DNA from: Paenibacillus sp. FSL R7-0204
GTDB taxonomy: Bacteria; Bacillota; Bacilli; Paenibacillales; Paenibacillaceae
Direction: 5' to 3'
DNA length: 64,000 nt
NCBI RefSeq assembly: GCF_038002225.1
Contig: NZ_JBBOCA010000001.1
Span: forward strand, 5,580,001-5,644,000
Part shown: positions 43,162-52,874 of the stretch, in pieces
Layout of the letters: each line of letters opens with the position of its first letter
How positions within the stretch are numbered: position 1 is the stretch's first letter
The notes under the pieces: generated by a model
Told to the model about the DNA's origin: nothing
The model's input: only the letters and a program-made list of their open reading frames with translations
Database searches by the model: none
Made by a program: the position numbers and the translations under genes

Positions 43162-44097
43162 TCAGAAGGACTGTCTGGGAAAAGAGAGCGTAAATGCCGT
43201 ACGCACATTTGGCTGGCTGCTCAGGGAAATGGTGCCGTTCATCTGCTCGGTCAGCCGCTTCGTAATCGTCAGCCCCAGGCCGCTGCCCTGATAATCGCGG
43301 TTGCGCGAATCCTCCAGGGTGTACAGCCGCTCGAACACCTTATCCTCGTGGCCTTCGGCGATGCCCTTGCCCCGGTCCCACACTTCTATGCAGACCCGTC
43401 CGGCGTCCGGGTACAGCTTCAGCCCCAGCACTCCCCCTGCATTACCGTAGGTAATCGCATTGGAGAGCAGGTTCGTCAGAATCCGGTCCAGCGCCTCATC
43501 GTTGCCCATGATATGAAGCGGCTCTTCCGGGATCTCGATCTGCACATCCGTGCCGCTCTCACTAAGCAGATCATAGAAGGCCAGAATATTCCGGCGGCAG
43601 ACCTCGCCCAGCTCCACCCGCGAGAGCGGGATGTCCCGGTCCCCCGACTCCAGCTTCGCCAGATCGAAGAACCGGTTCATCAGCTCGATGACCTCTCCGG
43701 CCTTGGTATGAATCGTCCGCAGCATCCGTTCCTGCTCTTCCTTGGATACCGCCCTATCGTGCAGCAGCGTCTCAATATAGCCCAGTACTACCGTCAGAGG
43801 CGTCTTCAGATCATGCGACACATTCGCCAGCATTCCGCGCATGGATTGCTCCAGCTTGCTCCGCTGAGCCGCTCCCTGATGGTTAACATCCAGCAGACGG
43901 TTCAGATCGGTCAGCAGCTGCTGCACCTGCGGACTGCTGCTCATCAGCAGCAGCCGCTCATGCGATCCGCCTTCTATGATGCTCTCCAGCTTATAGTGAA
44001 TGTAGTCCAACTGGCGGGCATGCTGCCGTGATTTCAGTAACTGCAGCGTAGTGACCACAAGCAGCAGTACAAGCAGAACCAGCAACAGAATGATCAC
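43162..44097 (-). CDS. Sensor histidine kinase with one N-terminal membrane helix
   Basis: A 311-residue kinase. One hydrophobic segment lies at the N-terminus (VIILLLVLLVLLLVV); there is no extracellular sensor domain. The phosphorylated His is in MLANVSHDLKTPLTVVLGYI, followed by the ATPase motifs NLLSNAITYGNAGG, VWDRGKGIAEG and QGSGLGLTITKRL. GTG at 44097 overlaps the regulator's stop as GTGA and is preferred to ATG at 44133, which lies deep within the upstream gene. Such small sensors often work with the neighbouring ABC transporter. Confidence 0.9.
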   Translation of the reverse strand: MIILLLVLLVLLLVVTTLQLLKSRQHARQLDYIHYKLESIIEGGSHERLLLMSSSPQVQQLLTDLNRLLDVNHQGAAQRSKLEQSMRGMLANVSHDLKTPLTVVLGYIETLLHDRAVSKEEQERMLRTIHTKAGEVIELMNRFFDLAKLESGDRDIPLSRVELGEVCRRNILAFYDLLSESGTDVQIEIPEEPLHIMGNDEALDRILTNLLSNAITYGNAGGVLGLKLYPDAGRVCIEVWDRGKGIAEGHEDKVFERLYTLEDSRNRDYQGSGLGLTITKRLTEQMNGTISLSSQPNVRTAFTLSFPRQSF

Positions 44098-44843
44098 AGC
44101 AGCACATCCCCCAACTTGTAGCCGATCCCCCACAGCGTCTTGATATACTCTGGACGGGAGGGATCATCCTCGATTTTCTCGCGCAATCTGCGCATATGTA
44201 CATTAATTACATTCTCATCGCCATAATAATCCTCTTCCCAGACTTGGCTGTAGATCTGCGCCTTGGTGAATACCCGGCCCGGACTGCTCACGAACAGCTT
44301 CAGAATGTGGAACTCCTTGGCGGTCAGCTTCAGCTCTTGCCCGTTCTTCCGCACCGAGAAATTATCCAGATCCACGCTCAGTCCGCGCAGCTCGATTCCC
44401 TTCGGCTTCTCCGGCTGTGTCTCTCCGCCATCCTGCACCCCGCTTCCGGCAGCAGCCTGGCTTCCAGATGCAGCATACCCCGCCCGGCGGATCGCGGCCT
44501 TCACCCGGGCTGCCAGCTCAATCATCGAGAACGGCTTGGTAATATAATCATCCGCGCCGAAGCCCAGCCCCAGCGCCTTATCCACATCGCTGTCCTTTGC
44601 CGACATAATCAGCACCGGCACAAGGCTGCCGCTGCGGATAATCTGCAGCACATCCGTGCCGCTGCGCTTCGGCAGCATCAGATCCAGCAGCACCAGATCG
44701 TAAGCATGGCCGCCCATGAACTTGCTCACCGCCACGTCCCCGTCATATGCGATCTCCACCTCATAGCCCTCTTTGGTCAGATAAGAATGGACCATTTCGC
44801 TGATCGCTTCATCATCCTCGATCAGCAGCACCCTCTGTTGCAT
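44094..44843 (-). CDS. OmpR-family response regulator
   Basis: A 249-residue regulator. The receiver domain has the acidic pocket IEDDEA, phospho-Asp in DLVLLDLMLPKRSG, Thr/Ser in LIMSAKDSD and Lys in YITKPFS. A Gly/Ala/Gln-rich linker (about 122-147) joins it to a winged-helix domain (KLTAKEFHILKLFVSSPGRV, VHMRRLREKIE, WGIGYKLG). AGGAGG precedes the ATG. It is the first gene of the four-gene regulator-kinase-ATPase-permease operon. Confidence 0.93.
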   Translation of the reverse strand: MQQRVLLIEDDEAISEMVHSYLTKEGYEVEIAYDGDVAVSKFMGGHAYDLVLLDLMLPKRSGTDVLQIIRSGSLVPVLIMSAKDSDVDKALGLGFGADDYITKPFSMIELAARVKAAIRRAGYAASGSQAAAGSGVQDGGETQPEKPKGIELRGLSVDLDNFSVRKNGQELKLTAKEFHILKLFVSSPGRVFTKAQIYSQVWEEDYYGDENVINVHMRRLREKIEDDPSRPEYIKTLWGIGYKLGDVLL

Positions 44844-44896
44844 AATGAACCTCCTGTATTTCTATTTGATATCGCTTGCGGATTATATAATCTGCA

Positions 44897-44939
44897 ACAA
44901 AGCAGCGGCTCTCCAAGTACGGGAGAAGCGCTGCTTTGT
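44897..44939 (-). terminator. Terminator after the SLH protein gene
   Basis: ACAAAGCAGCG (44897-44907) pairs with CGCTGCTTTGT (44929-44939) and GCTCTCC pairs with GGGAGA near the loop. It lies about 30 bases past the stop of the SLH gene. Confidence 0.75.
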
Positions 44940-44967
44940 ATTTCTGATAGTCTGCTGTATTCGGTTA

Positions 44968-47781
44968 TTATTCCTTAGCCAAAGTAATATCCAGGGGATC
45001 AACAAGCAGGCCCTCTTTAACTTTAAATTTACGATTTATATCGATTCTCTTCTGATGCTCAGCATCCCAATAGAAATACACATCGTATTCCCCATCCGGC
45101 AGATAAAAATCAAAATTGCCATTAGTAACTGTTGCTGCATAGGAAAGCGGAGAATCCGTACCGGCCTCAGTAATCATTAGCACTCCATTAGCATGTGGAG
45201 TTCCATCCTCATTATATATCTTGCCTGATATTGCTAAAGGTACCTTGATATTAATGGGTCCGGCGGCAGGTTCACCATTAACAATCTTTATCTGTGTACG
45301 CAAGGGTATACTGTTTGAATTCTCAGTGTTAAACATCAGTATGTTATAATCTCCATCCGGTAAATAAAGATCAAACTTACCTGCAACCACAGGGACCGTA
45401 TAAATCCCGAAATTCTGAGCATTCATTTCTCTAATTTCCAGCCATCCGTCGCCAATCGGGGAGCCATCCACGAAGCTAATGTTTCCTTCAATTTTTGGAG
45501 GCAATTTTATATCCAGATCGCTCTTCCCGTTAATGACCTCAAATAAATAATTAATTCTTAATTGATTGTTAGTTTCGCCATAGATTAACATTTCTACGTT
45601 ATAATGACCGTCCGGCAAATTAAAGTTGAACCTGCCTGCTTGGATTTCGGCACTATACCAGCCAAGCGGCCCACTGTCCAGGCGCTGTACAAAAATTTCT
45701 CCATTCTCAAATGCAGTCCCGTCCGAATACTGAATCGTACCTGCCTGCTGCTCAGGAATGAGAATATGCACCTCTCTATCTGCCTTGCCATTCATAACGT
45801 AAAACATATAGTAGAGTGAAATATTCTCTTGTGTAGTTGTGGAGCGCATGGAGTAAATTCTGTACGTCCCATCCGGCAAATTCATCAAGAATTGCCCGTT
45901 CATCACTCCAGCGATGTAAATCGTATGATCGTTATCCCGTTCTACGTATATAGTGCCTGTATCTACAACCTTCCCGTCTGCATGCTCAATGACCCCTTTT
46001 ATAAGACTAAGATTAATATTAGGCGGTGTTGGAGCTGCCGTTGCCGTTGACCAAGGTGTGGGCGTCGGTGTTACTTCCGGCCACGAGGATGGGGACGGTG
46101 ACGGTGACGTCAACGCTGTTGGTGTCGCTAACGGCGATGGTGACGGTGAAGTTACCGCCGTTGGCTGCGCTGTTGGTGTTGCCGTTGGTGCCGCTGTTGG
46201 TTCCTCCGTCGGTACTGGCGTTGGTACTGGTGTTGGTTCCTCCGTCGGTACTGGTGTTGGTACTGGTGTCGGTTCCTCCGTTGGTACTGGGGTTGGTACT
46301 GGTGTCGGTTCCTCCGTTGGTACTGGCGTTGGTGTTGCTGTTGGCGCCGGTGTTTCAGCCGTACTGCCGCCTCCACCAGTCCCTCCCCCTCCGCCGCCAA
46401 CTAACATGGCCGCTGTAGGAATCGCAGAAGACGCAGCTACCATTTTATCAGAACCAGCTATATTCACTTTCACATCTGCCGGAACATCAGTGCCGATCGT
46501 AAGTTTACCTGGAGCATTCTCTATTGTAATGCCCGAAGCGTTGACTACCGCATTAGCGATATTGCCTTTGCCTGATATTTGTATACCGGCGTTCATTGTC
46601 ATGGATTTGATATTGCTGCTATTAGCCAATTTATTACTGCCCGCTGTTTTATCAACATTGACTGTCTCGATAGTGCCCCCGCTGATTTCAATGTTAAGGC
46701 GTGATGCAAGAATATTTACAGCCTTGAAGCTGCCGGTCAACAGAATGCGGGCATCGGCTGGTATTTCAGGTGATAACGTAAGTGTACTAATCTCAGCACC
46801 AGTGAGGGATTCAACGGCAGCAGCGGACTGAATCTGAAGGTTATGGATTTGGGTCTTTCCTTCAGCAACTACTCTTACACCGCCCTCTTCCTTGTCAACA
46901 CGCACAGAACCCAGTGTGGAATCCGCAAGATGAATACTGTTAGGCCCTCCGCCTTCAATTGCGGTATTGCCCCTTACTGTTACATTCTGGAGCCGCACAT
47001 CACCTTCAGCTATGCCTTCACCCAGCAGCAGATCTCCAGTGATATTCATATTACGGAGTGTGATACCTGGCACGTTGATCACTACATCACTGTCAACTTC
47101 TGAAATTCCTGACAGCGGACCATAGGTACCTGGCGTTTCATAAATGATTACATACTCACCGGCTGCATTTAGTAAGGATAAAGCCCTATCCAAAATGACT
47201 ACTGTCTCTGCCCGGGTTGCATATGCGAGGGGCCGAAAGTTCCCATCACCGGAACTCGTCATGATACCTTGCTCGCTTACAGCCCCGATAGCACCTTTGC
47301 TCCAATCTGCACTCTTAGCCATATCAACGAACTCAGGAGCCGCAGCCGACGCTGTCAGCTTGAGCAACTTGCTGATGATAACAGCCAGTTCCTGACGGTT
47401 GATTTTCTGATCAGGCTTAAAGGTCCCATCCTCGTAGCCTTGAATGTAACCTGCTGCATTAGCCTGCAAAATACTTGAATAATACCATTTACTGCTGGAG
47501 ATATCGCTAAAATTAGCTTTTTTCGTTTCAGTGAATCCAAAAGCCCTATTAATCAAAACCGTTAATTCCGCCCGAGTCACCAGGTTATTCGGCTTAAATT
47601 CACCATCAGGGTAGCCGGAGATCAGACCTTGATTCATCCATTTACTGATTTGATTCTTCGCCCAGTTTCCACCAAGATCGGATACATTGTCCGCAAAAGC
47701 TGAGACAGCCGGCAGGATGGAAAGACATACAGCAAGTGCCCCTGCGATAACTTTTTTTCTTACACTTCTTTTGATAAACAA
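44968..47781 (-). CDS. SLH-domain surface protein with beta-helix, Pro-Thr stalk and four C-terminal repeats
   Basis: A 937-residue secreted protein. A signal peptide ends at AFADN near residue 31. Three SLH domains follow (to about residue 210), which anchor it to the cell wall. Residues 220-465 look like a right-handed beta-helix ([20 protein letters not shown] and similar strands). A GGGG patch leads to a stalk of [12 protein letters not shown] repeats (about 485-590), encoded by 36-base DNA repeats around 46190-46345. Four domains of about 85 residues end the protein, each with a FNLPDGxY-type motif ([36 protein letters not shown]), resembling CnaB or carboxypeptidase-regulatory folds. 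The ligand is unknown. Confidence 0.88.
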   Translation of the reverse strand: MFIKRSVRKKVIAGALAVCLSILPAVSAFADNVSDLGGNWAKNQISKWMNQGLISGYPDGEFKPNNLVTRAELTVLINRAFGFTETKKANFSDISSSKWYYSSILQANAAGYIQGYEDGTFKPDQKINRQELAVIISKLLKLTASAAAPEFVDMAKSADWSKGAIGAVSEQGIMTSSGDGNFRPLAYATRAETVVILDRALSLLNAAGEYVIIYETPGTYGPLSGISEVDSDVVINVPGITLRNMNITGDLLLGEGIAEGDVRLQNVTVRGNTAIEGGGPNSIHLADSTLGSVRVDKEEGGVRVVAEGKTQIHNLQIQSAAAVESLTGAEISTLTLSPEIPADARILLTGSFKAVNILASRLNIEISGGTIETVNVDKTAGSNKLANSSNIKSMTMNAGIQISGKGNIANAVVNASGITIENAPGKLTIGTDVPADVKVNIAGSDKMVAASSAIPTAAMLVGGGGGGTGGGGSTAETPAPTATPTPVPTEEPTPVPTPVPTEEPTPVPTPVPTEEPTPVPTPVPTEEPTAAPTATPTAQPTAVTSPSPSPLATPTALTSPSPSPSSWPEVTPTPTPWSTATAAPTPPNINLSLIKGVIEHADGKVVDTGTIYVERDNDHTIYIAGVMNGQFLMNLPDGTYRIYSMRSTTTQENISLYYMFYVMNGKADREVHILIPEQQAGTIQYSDGTAFENGEIFVQRLDSGPLGWYSAEIQAGRFNFNLPDGHYNVEMLIYGETNNQLRINYLFEVINGKSDLDIKLPPKIEGNISFVDGSPIGDGWLEIREMNAQNFGIYTVPVVAGKFDLYLPDGDYNILMFNTENSNSIPLRTQIKIVNGEPAAGPINIKVPLAISGKIYNEDGTPHANGVLMITEAGTDSPLSYAATVTNGNFDFYLPDGEYDVYFYWDAEHQKRIDINRKFKVKEGLLVDPLDITLAKE

Positions 47782-48026
47782 ACTGATTCCCCCGACTATG
47801 TAGTTATAAAAGCATACAAATTATAAATTTCCTTGCTTTATTTAATCCTTAAGCCCTATTAATCCGTTAAAATTATAGCATGATTCCCGTAAATGATTGG
47901 TATATTTTCGGATTTTATTTTCTAATTAGTACCTCATAAGATTTAAAATAGTGGATCAGAACCAATTCCCCTTCAAATGACCTCTTTTCGAAGCGGGGTT
48001 GTTCTTCAGGGGCGTTTGGCCCGGCT

Positions 48027-48209
48027 TAACGGACTGAGGCGCTCTTATTCGGGAAAAAAGTCATCATTGGGGCGCTTAACGGACCCCACAGGCCTTATCC
48101 CCTTCACTTCGGCTCCAAAAAATCTCGGAGAGAGACGATAAGGTCGCCTGAGTCCGTTACGCTGCAAAAGGTGGCATTGGGGTGGGGATAAGGTCTCTCC
48201 AGTCCGTTA
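48027..48209. repeat. Family B four-box intergenic element
   Basis: 23-base boxes lie at 48027-48049, 48077-48099 (forward: TAACGGAC, variable middle, CTTAT) and 48137-48159, 48187-48209 (reverse: GATAAGGT, variable middle, GTCCGTTA). Centre spacings are 50, 60 and 50. The rest of the gap 47782-48345 has no gene. Confidence 0.8.
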
Positions 48210-48345
48210 GATTTTTTTGGGTTGGAGTTCCACAAGCTTATCCAGTCTATGGATTCTATGAACCTGACAGGCTGTCGTCCAGTTACTCCTATTATAATGA
48301 ATGATATGATCTCTTATTCAATCTGACAGACAAGGTGGTATGATC

Positions 48346-48837
48346 ATGGCAGCCAAAACCAACAAGCAGCTCATTCTTGAATTCGAATCCTTCATCCCCT
48401 ATATTCAATCGCTGGACAGCATGGAAGATGCAGCCTGGGAGGCTCCGCTGGAGGCCGGAAAATGGTCCCTGCAGGATGTCCTTTGCCACATCATGCTGTG
48501 GGACAAATACTTTTATGAGGAGGCTCTGGTCAAAATCCAAGAAGGCCTGCCGCTGACAGCCGCGCATCTGGACTTCAATGCATTCAATGCCAATGCAGTT
48601 CTATATGCCAAGACAGTGACCCGGCAGGAAGCCCTCCGGCAATTCGTCCAGCACCGGACCCAGATTACCGTGCTTGCCGCCTCATTAAGCGATGCAGCGC
48701 TTGAACAGAATCATCCCGATGGGGACGGCAAGAAATTCAGCATCCGCAGGTATCTGAGAGATTTCATTTCCCACGACAAGCATCATAAGAAGCAGATAGA
48801 GAAATATGCAGCATCAGTTGCGGTCCCTAAATCATAA
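48346..48837 (+). CDS. DinB/YfiT-like metal-binding protein
   Basis: A 163-residue four-helix-bundle protein of the DinB superfamily. Candidate metal ligands are His in VLCHIMLWDKYF and the pair in FISHDKHHKKQIEKY. Relatives include thiol-S-transferases, but the reaction here is unknown. ATG at 48346 has AAGGTGG seven bases upstream; ATG at 48340 is too close to it. Confidence 0.82.
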   Translation: MAAKTNKQLILEFESFIPYIQSLDSMEDAAWEAPLEAGKWSLQDVLCHIMLWDKYFYEEALVKIQEGLPLTAAHLDFNAFNANAVLYAKTVTRQEALRQFVQHRTQITVLAASLSDAALEQNHPDGDGKKFSIRRYLRDFISHDKHHKKQIEKYAASVAVPKS

Positions 48838-48838
48838 A

Positions 48839-48890
48839 ACTGCGGCCCTGTCTGTCCTCTGAAATCTGGATAGATGGAGCCGTAGTTTTT
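48839..48890. terminator. Terminator between convergent dinB-like and kinase genes
   Basis: ACTGCGGC (48839-48846) pairs with GCCGTAGT (48879-48886) including one G-T pair, followed by TTTT on the plus strand and preceded by AAAA for the minus strand. Confidence 0.65.
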
Positions 48891-48916
48891 ATCATTCTTT
48901 TGAATATAAACGATGC

Positions 48917-49528
48917 TTAATCTTGATTCCTGATCACAATATCGAACCTCTCATGATACGGATGCATGAATAATTCATACTGAATTCTGCGCTGTTCATG
49001 GGACTTCATTAAGTATCCGATATCCGTGCCCCGCTCAGCCACATCCCGGATTCCCCTGCGCCTCAGCTCGGTCTCCCCATCCGTGTGCAGGTATACTTTG
49101 AGGTCATACAGCCCCGGATCGGTAAAAGCAACACTCATGCCTTCGACAATATTAATCTTGTTGCGCGAAGATAACAGCGTACTCTTGGTGTAGTGAGTAT
49201 CCATCGTATACAAGTCGAGGCCATCCCTCAGCATACGTATGTCTCTCTCCAGAGCGTCTGTGTGATGGGCGGCAGGGTGACAGGCAGTCATTTTGTCACG
49301 GTGATGTTCATTGTTATATTCATAGTCAATCATCGCGTACTTCCTGAGACTAGAACCGATAATATAAGGGTCCGTATTCAATAGATTCACATTATCCTGC
49401 CCGAGCAGGCTGATCAGATGACCGGCAAATGTGGTTTTGCCCGATGCTCCGTGACCTGAAATCCCAATGATGACCCTCGCAGTCTGACCGCTGATCCACT
49501 TAACGATTCTCTGTAATTCCCGATCCAT
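48917..49528 (-). CDS. Uridine-kinase-like P-loop kinase
   Basis: A 203-residue P-loop NTPase of the uridine kinase/phosphoribulokinase group. Walker A is IGISGHGASGKTTFAGHLI; the DTHYTKSTLL and INIVEGMSVAF segments occupy the substrate and Walker B positions. The phosphoryl acceptor is unknown. ATG at 49528 fits GGAGG about nine bases upstream; ATG at 49570 adds an unsupported 14 residues. Confidence 0.8.
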   Translation of the reverse strand: MDRELQRIVKWISGQTARVIIGISGHGASGKTTFAGHLISLLGQDNVNLLNTDPYIIGSSLRKYAMIDYEYNNEHHRDKMTACHPAAHHTDALERDIRMLRDGLDLYTMDTHYTKSTLLSSRNKINIVEGMSVAFTDPGLYDLKVYLHTDGETELRRRGIRDVAERGTDIGYLMKSHEQRRIQYELFMHPYHERFDIVIRNQD

Positions 49529-49655
49529 TAGCCTGTGTCCTCCGCATATCTTTGATAGATGTAACAACACTTTATATTATCATAAAATGCGGCCCGGGAA
49601 CCGGTTGCCCGTCCGGCAAAATCCCAGCTACGATGACCCTTATTCCGTTGGCTGT

Positions 49656-50783
49656 CTATTGCCCGGCAACATACCTCTCCACTTCAAGAGAAGCCAGCAG
49701 CAGCGGTGCTACCCCCATAGGTACATCTGATACAACCGCTTCGGAAATGTAGTAATCGTAGGAGCCGTTGCGGTCCTTGCTGAGCCCTGCTCCGTGACAG
49801 ATCTGGTGCAGATGAACGCCTTGTTCATCTTCGGTCACCAGATGCTTAAGGATTCCCTCGTAGCCGCTTAGCATCGCTGCCTTGAAGGAAGGCTCCAGAT
49901 AGCGCAGCCGCAGGGCTTTGGCCATCGCATAGACGAACATGCAGGAGCCTGTCGCTTCAAGGTAGTTGCCCTTACGTCCCGCCTGATCCAGCACCTGATA
50001 CCAGAGGCCGCTCTCCTTATCCTGCACCTCAACCAGCGCACCGCACATCCGCTGAAAAATTCCCATCACCGTTCCCCGCTGCGGATGGGTCAGCGGGAAA
50101 TGCTCCAGGCAGTCCACGGCGGCCATCGCGTACCAGCCCATCGCCCGGCTCCAGAAATGAGCGGACAATCCAGTGGACGAGTCCGCCCACTCCTGCTCCC
50201 CGGATTCATCCCAGCCGTGATAGAACAGGCCGGTACGCGGATCACGGGTTCTGCGCTCAATAAGCAGCAGCTGACGGGCGGCTTCATCGATCAGCTCCGG
50301 ACGCCCGAAGACCGCCCCGTATTCGGCCAGGAACGGCGAAGCCATATATAATCCGTCCAGCCACATCTGGAACGGATATATTTTCTTATGCCAGAAGCCG
50401 CCTTCAGAGGTCCGGGGCTGTCCGATGAGCTGCGCTGCCAGCAGATGGGCGGCTTCCGCGTAGCGCTGCTCACCCGTCTGACGGTACAGCCAGAACAGAT
50501 TCTTGCCCTGATTGATCTGATCCAGGTTATATTCCTCCAGCGAATAAGAGCGGATGCTTCCGTCCTCCCCGATGAAGCTGTCCATATGCCGCTGCATGAA
50601 CGAGAGGTACTCAGGCTCGTTATGCTGTATCCCGGCCCGGGCCACTGACATCAGCAGCATGCCAGGGACATACGCCCAGCGCTCCATTACATATTCGTGC
50701 TCTCCTTGTTCATTGCATTGACCGATGAATGTATCCGCAATTCTGCGGGATAAGCCTGTGCTTACTGCTTCTGGTATAGACAT
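49656..50783 (-). CDS. Unsaturated rhamnogalacturonyl hydrolase, GH88/GH105 (YteR-like)
   Basis: A 375-residue cytoplasmic alpha/alpha-barrel enzyme. The key Asp is in MWLDGLYMASPFLAEYG; GLFYHGWDESGEQEWAD, HFWSRAMGWYAMAAVDCLE and GLWYQVLDQ match GH105 proteins. These remove the unsaturated galacturonyl unit left by rhamnogalacturonan or pectate lyases. It is the last gene of a minus-strand run with an esterase and a pectinesterase. Confidence 0.9.
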   Translation of the reverse strand: MSIPEAVSTGLSRRIADTFIGQCNEQGEHEYVMERWAYVPGMLLMSVARAGIQHNEPEYLSFMQRHMDSFIGEDGSIRSYSLEEYNLDQINQGKNLFWLYRQTGEQRYAEAAHLLAAQLIGQPRTSEGGFWHKKIYPFQMWLDGLYMASPFLAEYGAVFGRPELIDEAARQLLLIERRTRDPRTGLFYHGWDESGEQEWADSSTGLSAHFWSRAMGWYAMAAVDCLEHFPLTHPQRGTVMGIFQRMCGALVEVQDKESGLWYQVLDQAGRKGNYLEATGSCMFVYAMAKALRLRYLEPSFKAAMLSGYEGILKHLVTEDEQGVHLHQICHGAGLSKDRNGSYDYYISEAVVSDVPMGVAPLLLASLEVERYVAGQ

Positions 50784-50819
50784 CTCTATTCCTCCTGTCG
50801 TTTGTGTTCGCTTGTTACC

Positions 50820-51854
50820 CTAATTCTGCGGACCGGCAAGCTGCTTAAGCAGCCAGGCATACGCCGGTTCCCCATGAATCTCATGGCCCCCAGTGAAAAA
50901 ATCCGCCGCAAGCTGCCCGCCATGGCCCTCTGCGGCATAGATTTGCTCCAGCCGGTCCAGAGCCTGCCTCGCGGCGGCGGGACCAAACAAATGGTCCTCA
51001 TCCCCCGCCTCCAGGAATAGCCCCCGCGGAGCCATCAGGCCCAGCAGATCCGGCATCTCCGCTTCCAGCAGAATGCCCGGAATGTAATTGTCCAGACAAT
51101 GATTCCGCGTGAGAATGCTGTCTTGGAACGTATTGGCGTAGCCGCTGACCACCGCACTGCTGATCCGTTCATCCAGTGCAGCCGTGAAGCCCGCCACCAG
51201 CCCGCCGCCGGAGATGCCCATAATGCCGATCCGTTCCCCGTCAACCTCTTCCCGCTCCTGCAGATAATCCAGCGCCCGCATCGTCTCATAAATACGGCAG
51301 CCTGCCATCGTCTGCCCTGCCATCAGCAGTGCCGAGGACAGGCGGAAGCAGGAATTACGTCCAGGCTCGCCGCTGGCGAGGTCCTCAGCCAGACGCCTGT
51401 CTCCGAATCCGAGTACCTCGGGAGCCGCAACGACGAAGCCCTGCTTCACCAGAGAGACGGCAAAATCCTTATGCAGTCCCGGGTCCCCCGTCCGCTCCGA
51501 CCCGTCCGGATTCAAGCCGGTAATCTCGCGGCTGCCGTAGCCATGCCCGTGAATAGCCAGCACAGCCGGACAGGGAGAGCCTGCCGGCTCCTCCGGGATC
51601 AGGAGATACAGGGCCATTCTAAGTCCTTCATAGGTGGTAATCTCGATACGTTCGCGAATATATCCGCTGCAGACCGTCCGCTCCAGCTGTACCGGTTCAA
51701 GCGCCGCCCTCCTAGCGGGAAATCCGCCCAGCCGCTCTATAAACCTGGCGCTAAGGGATGCCCGCCATTGTTCAAATGAAAGGTCTGCTCTGAAGGCAGA
51801 GCTGCGCGGTGCAGAAGCCGTCAGTTGATTGATATATTGTTCAAGTGATTCCAT
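50820..51854 (-). CDS. Alpha/beta hydrolase, probable acetyl esterase
   Basis: A 344-residue hydrolase. The nucleophile elbow is IGIMGISGGGLVAGF, the acid is in LEAGDEDHLFG and the His in FTGGHEIHGEP. AIHGHGYGSREITG forms the oxyanion region. The fold resembles acetyl-xylan esterase or dienelactone hydrolase relatives. Between GH105 and pectinesterase genes it probably deacetylates pectin fragments; inferred. There is no signal peptide. ATG at 51854 has GGAGG nine bases upstream, so the longer frame to 52016, which overlaps the pectinesterase gene, is rejected. Confidence 0.82.
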   Translation of the reverse strand: MESLEQYINQLTASAPRSSAFRADLSFEQWRASLSARFIERLGGFPARRAALEPVQLERTVCSGYIRERIEITTYEGLRMALYLLIPEEPAGSPCPAVLAIHGHGYGSREITGLNPDGSERTGDPGLHKDFAVSLVKQGFVVAAPEVLGFGDRRLAEDLASGEPGRNSCFRLSSALLMAGQTMAGCRIYETMRALDYLQEREEVDGERIGIMGISGGGLVAGFTAALDERISSAVVSGYANTFQDSILTRNHCLDNYIPGILLEAEMPDLLGLMAPRGLFLEAGDEDHLFGPAAARQALDRLEQIYAAEGHGGQLAADFFTGGHEIHGEPAYAWLLKQLAGPQN

Positions 51855-51910
51855 CAGGGTAATCCTCCAATCCTGAATTTCTGGGTTCGCGTATACCATA
51901 GTCCAAGCGA

Positions 51911-52801
51911 TTAATAACCCTCGGGATGCCAACCGTCCAGCACAGACAGAATCCGGTACTGTGCGGCTTCCTCCGCAGTTAACTGGCGTGACCACGCTAC
52001 CCGGCCCTCCGGGCAAGCACCGGGGCCGCTGCTGCCATACTCTTCATAGCGGCTGGTCTGCTCCCGGTCCGGCTGCCCCCAGTTATGCCAGCCTTCGCCG
52101 GTCACCGAACCGTCCATCACCGTGCGGATGAAGGCGACATGCGCGTAAGGGCGCCAAGGGCGTCCGAGATAGCACTCACTTACCCCTTCGCCGCCGGTAA
52201 TCCGGCAGTCCAGGAACACATAACCGAAGGCGGCTCCCTCCGGCGTTGAAGCCGCTGTGATATACCCTCTGGAACGCTTGTTATGGAGATGGCAGCGGTC
52301 AAACAACGCGGTGGCCGGACCGAAAATATAATCCACATCCCCCTCAATGTAGCAATCATCATAATATTGCCGCCCCGGCCCGGTATACAGGGTATCCTGG
52401 TCACCTAACAGACGTACACGCCGGAACACAGCCTGCCCGGCATCGACGAACGCCGCGACCGCTTGTCCTGTTCCCGGGCCGGAAGTGTTGCGGATGGTCA
52501 GATTCTCGGCAGTGAAGTCTTCTGCAAACACGTTAAGTGTACCAGTGCGGAAGGTGCGCAGCGGCTCACCGTCTGCGCCGAGCGTATGGGCATTATCATT
52601 CCACGAGATAATGGTGGAATGCTGATCCTCTCCCAGCAGGAGGATGGGCGGGGCTTCGCGGGCAATCGTAACCTTTTCCTCATAGATCCCGGGCTTAATC
52701 CGTATGGTTACTGCTTGCATTTCCCCCTGAGGAATGGAATCCAGCGCCTCCTGCAGACTGCTGTATCCTTCTCCGGCATTCTTCGAGACTATAATTAACA
52801 T
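51911..52801 (-). CDS. Pectinesterase
   Basis: A 296-residue CE8 pectin methylesterase with a right-handed beta-helix. All signature segments are present: SGPGTGQAVAAFV, GDQDTLYTGPG (first Asp), EGDVDYIFGPATALF (nucleophile Asp) and CYLGRPWRPYAHVAF (Arg). No signal peptide is visible, which suggests it acts on imported methylated oligogalacturonides. Its start faces the AraC gene at 52875; the 73-base gap must hold both promoters. Confidence 0.93.
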   Translation of the reverse strand: MLIIVSKNAGEGYSSLQEALDSIPQGEMQAVTIRIKPGIYEEKVTIAREAPPILLLGEDQHSTIISWNDNAHTLGADGEPLRTFRTGTLNVFAEDFTAENLTIRNTSGPGTGQAVAAFVDAGQAVFRRVRLLGDQDTLYTGPGRQYYDDCYIEGDVDYIFGPATALFDRCHLHNKRSRGYITAASTPEGAAFGYVFLDCRITGGEGVSECYLGRPWRPYAHVAFIRTVMDGSVTGEGWHNWGQPDREQTSRYEEYGSSGPGACPEGRVAWSRQLTAEEAAQYRILSVLDGWHPEGY

Positions 52802-52874
52802 GGACGGCTCCTTTCACAGCAACCTGAATGTATTCTATAATAACTCTAACAGCTTCCAGGAGAAGAGGAGATGT

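Noticed and set aside
45953..46831. 292-codon Gly/Val-rich frame opposite the SLH protein gene
   Set aside because: It arises from the 36-base repeats encoding the Pro-Thr stalk on the other strand.
50820..52016. Longer form of the esterase starting at 52016
   Set aside because: The added 54 residues overlap the pectinesterase gene and lack a ribosome binding site; ATG at 51854 has GGAGG.
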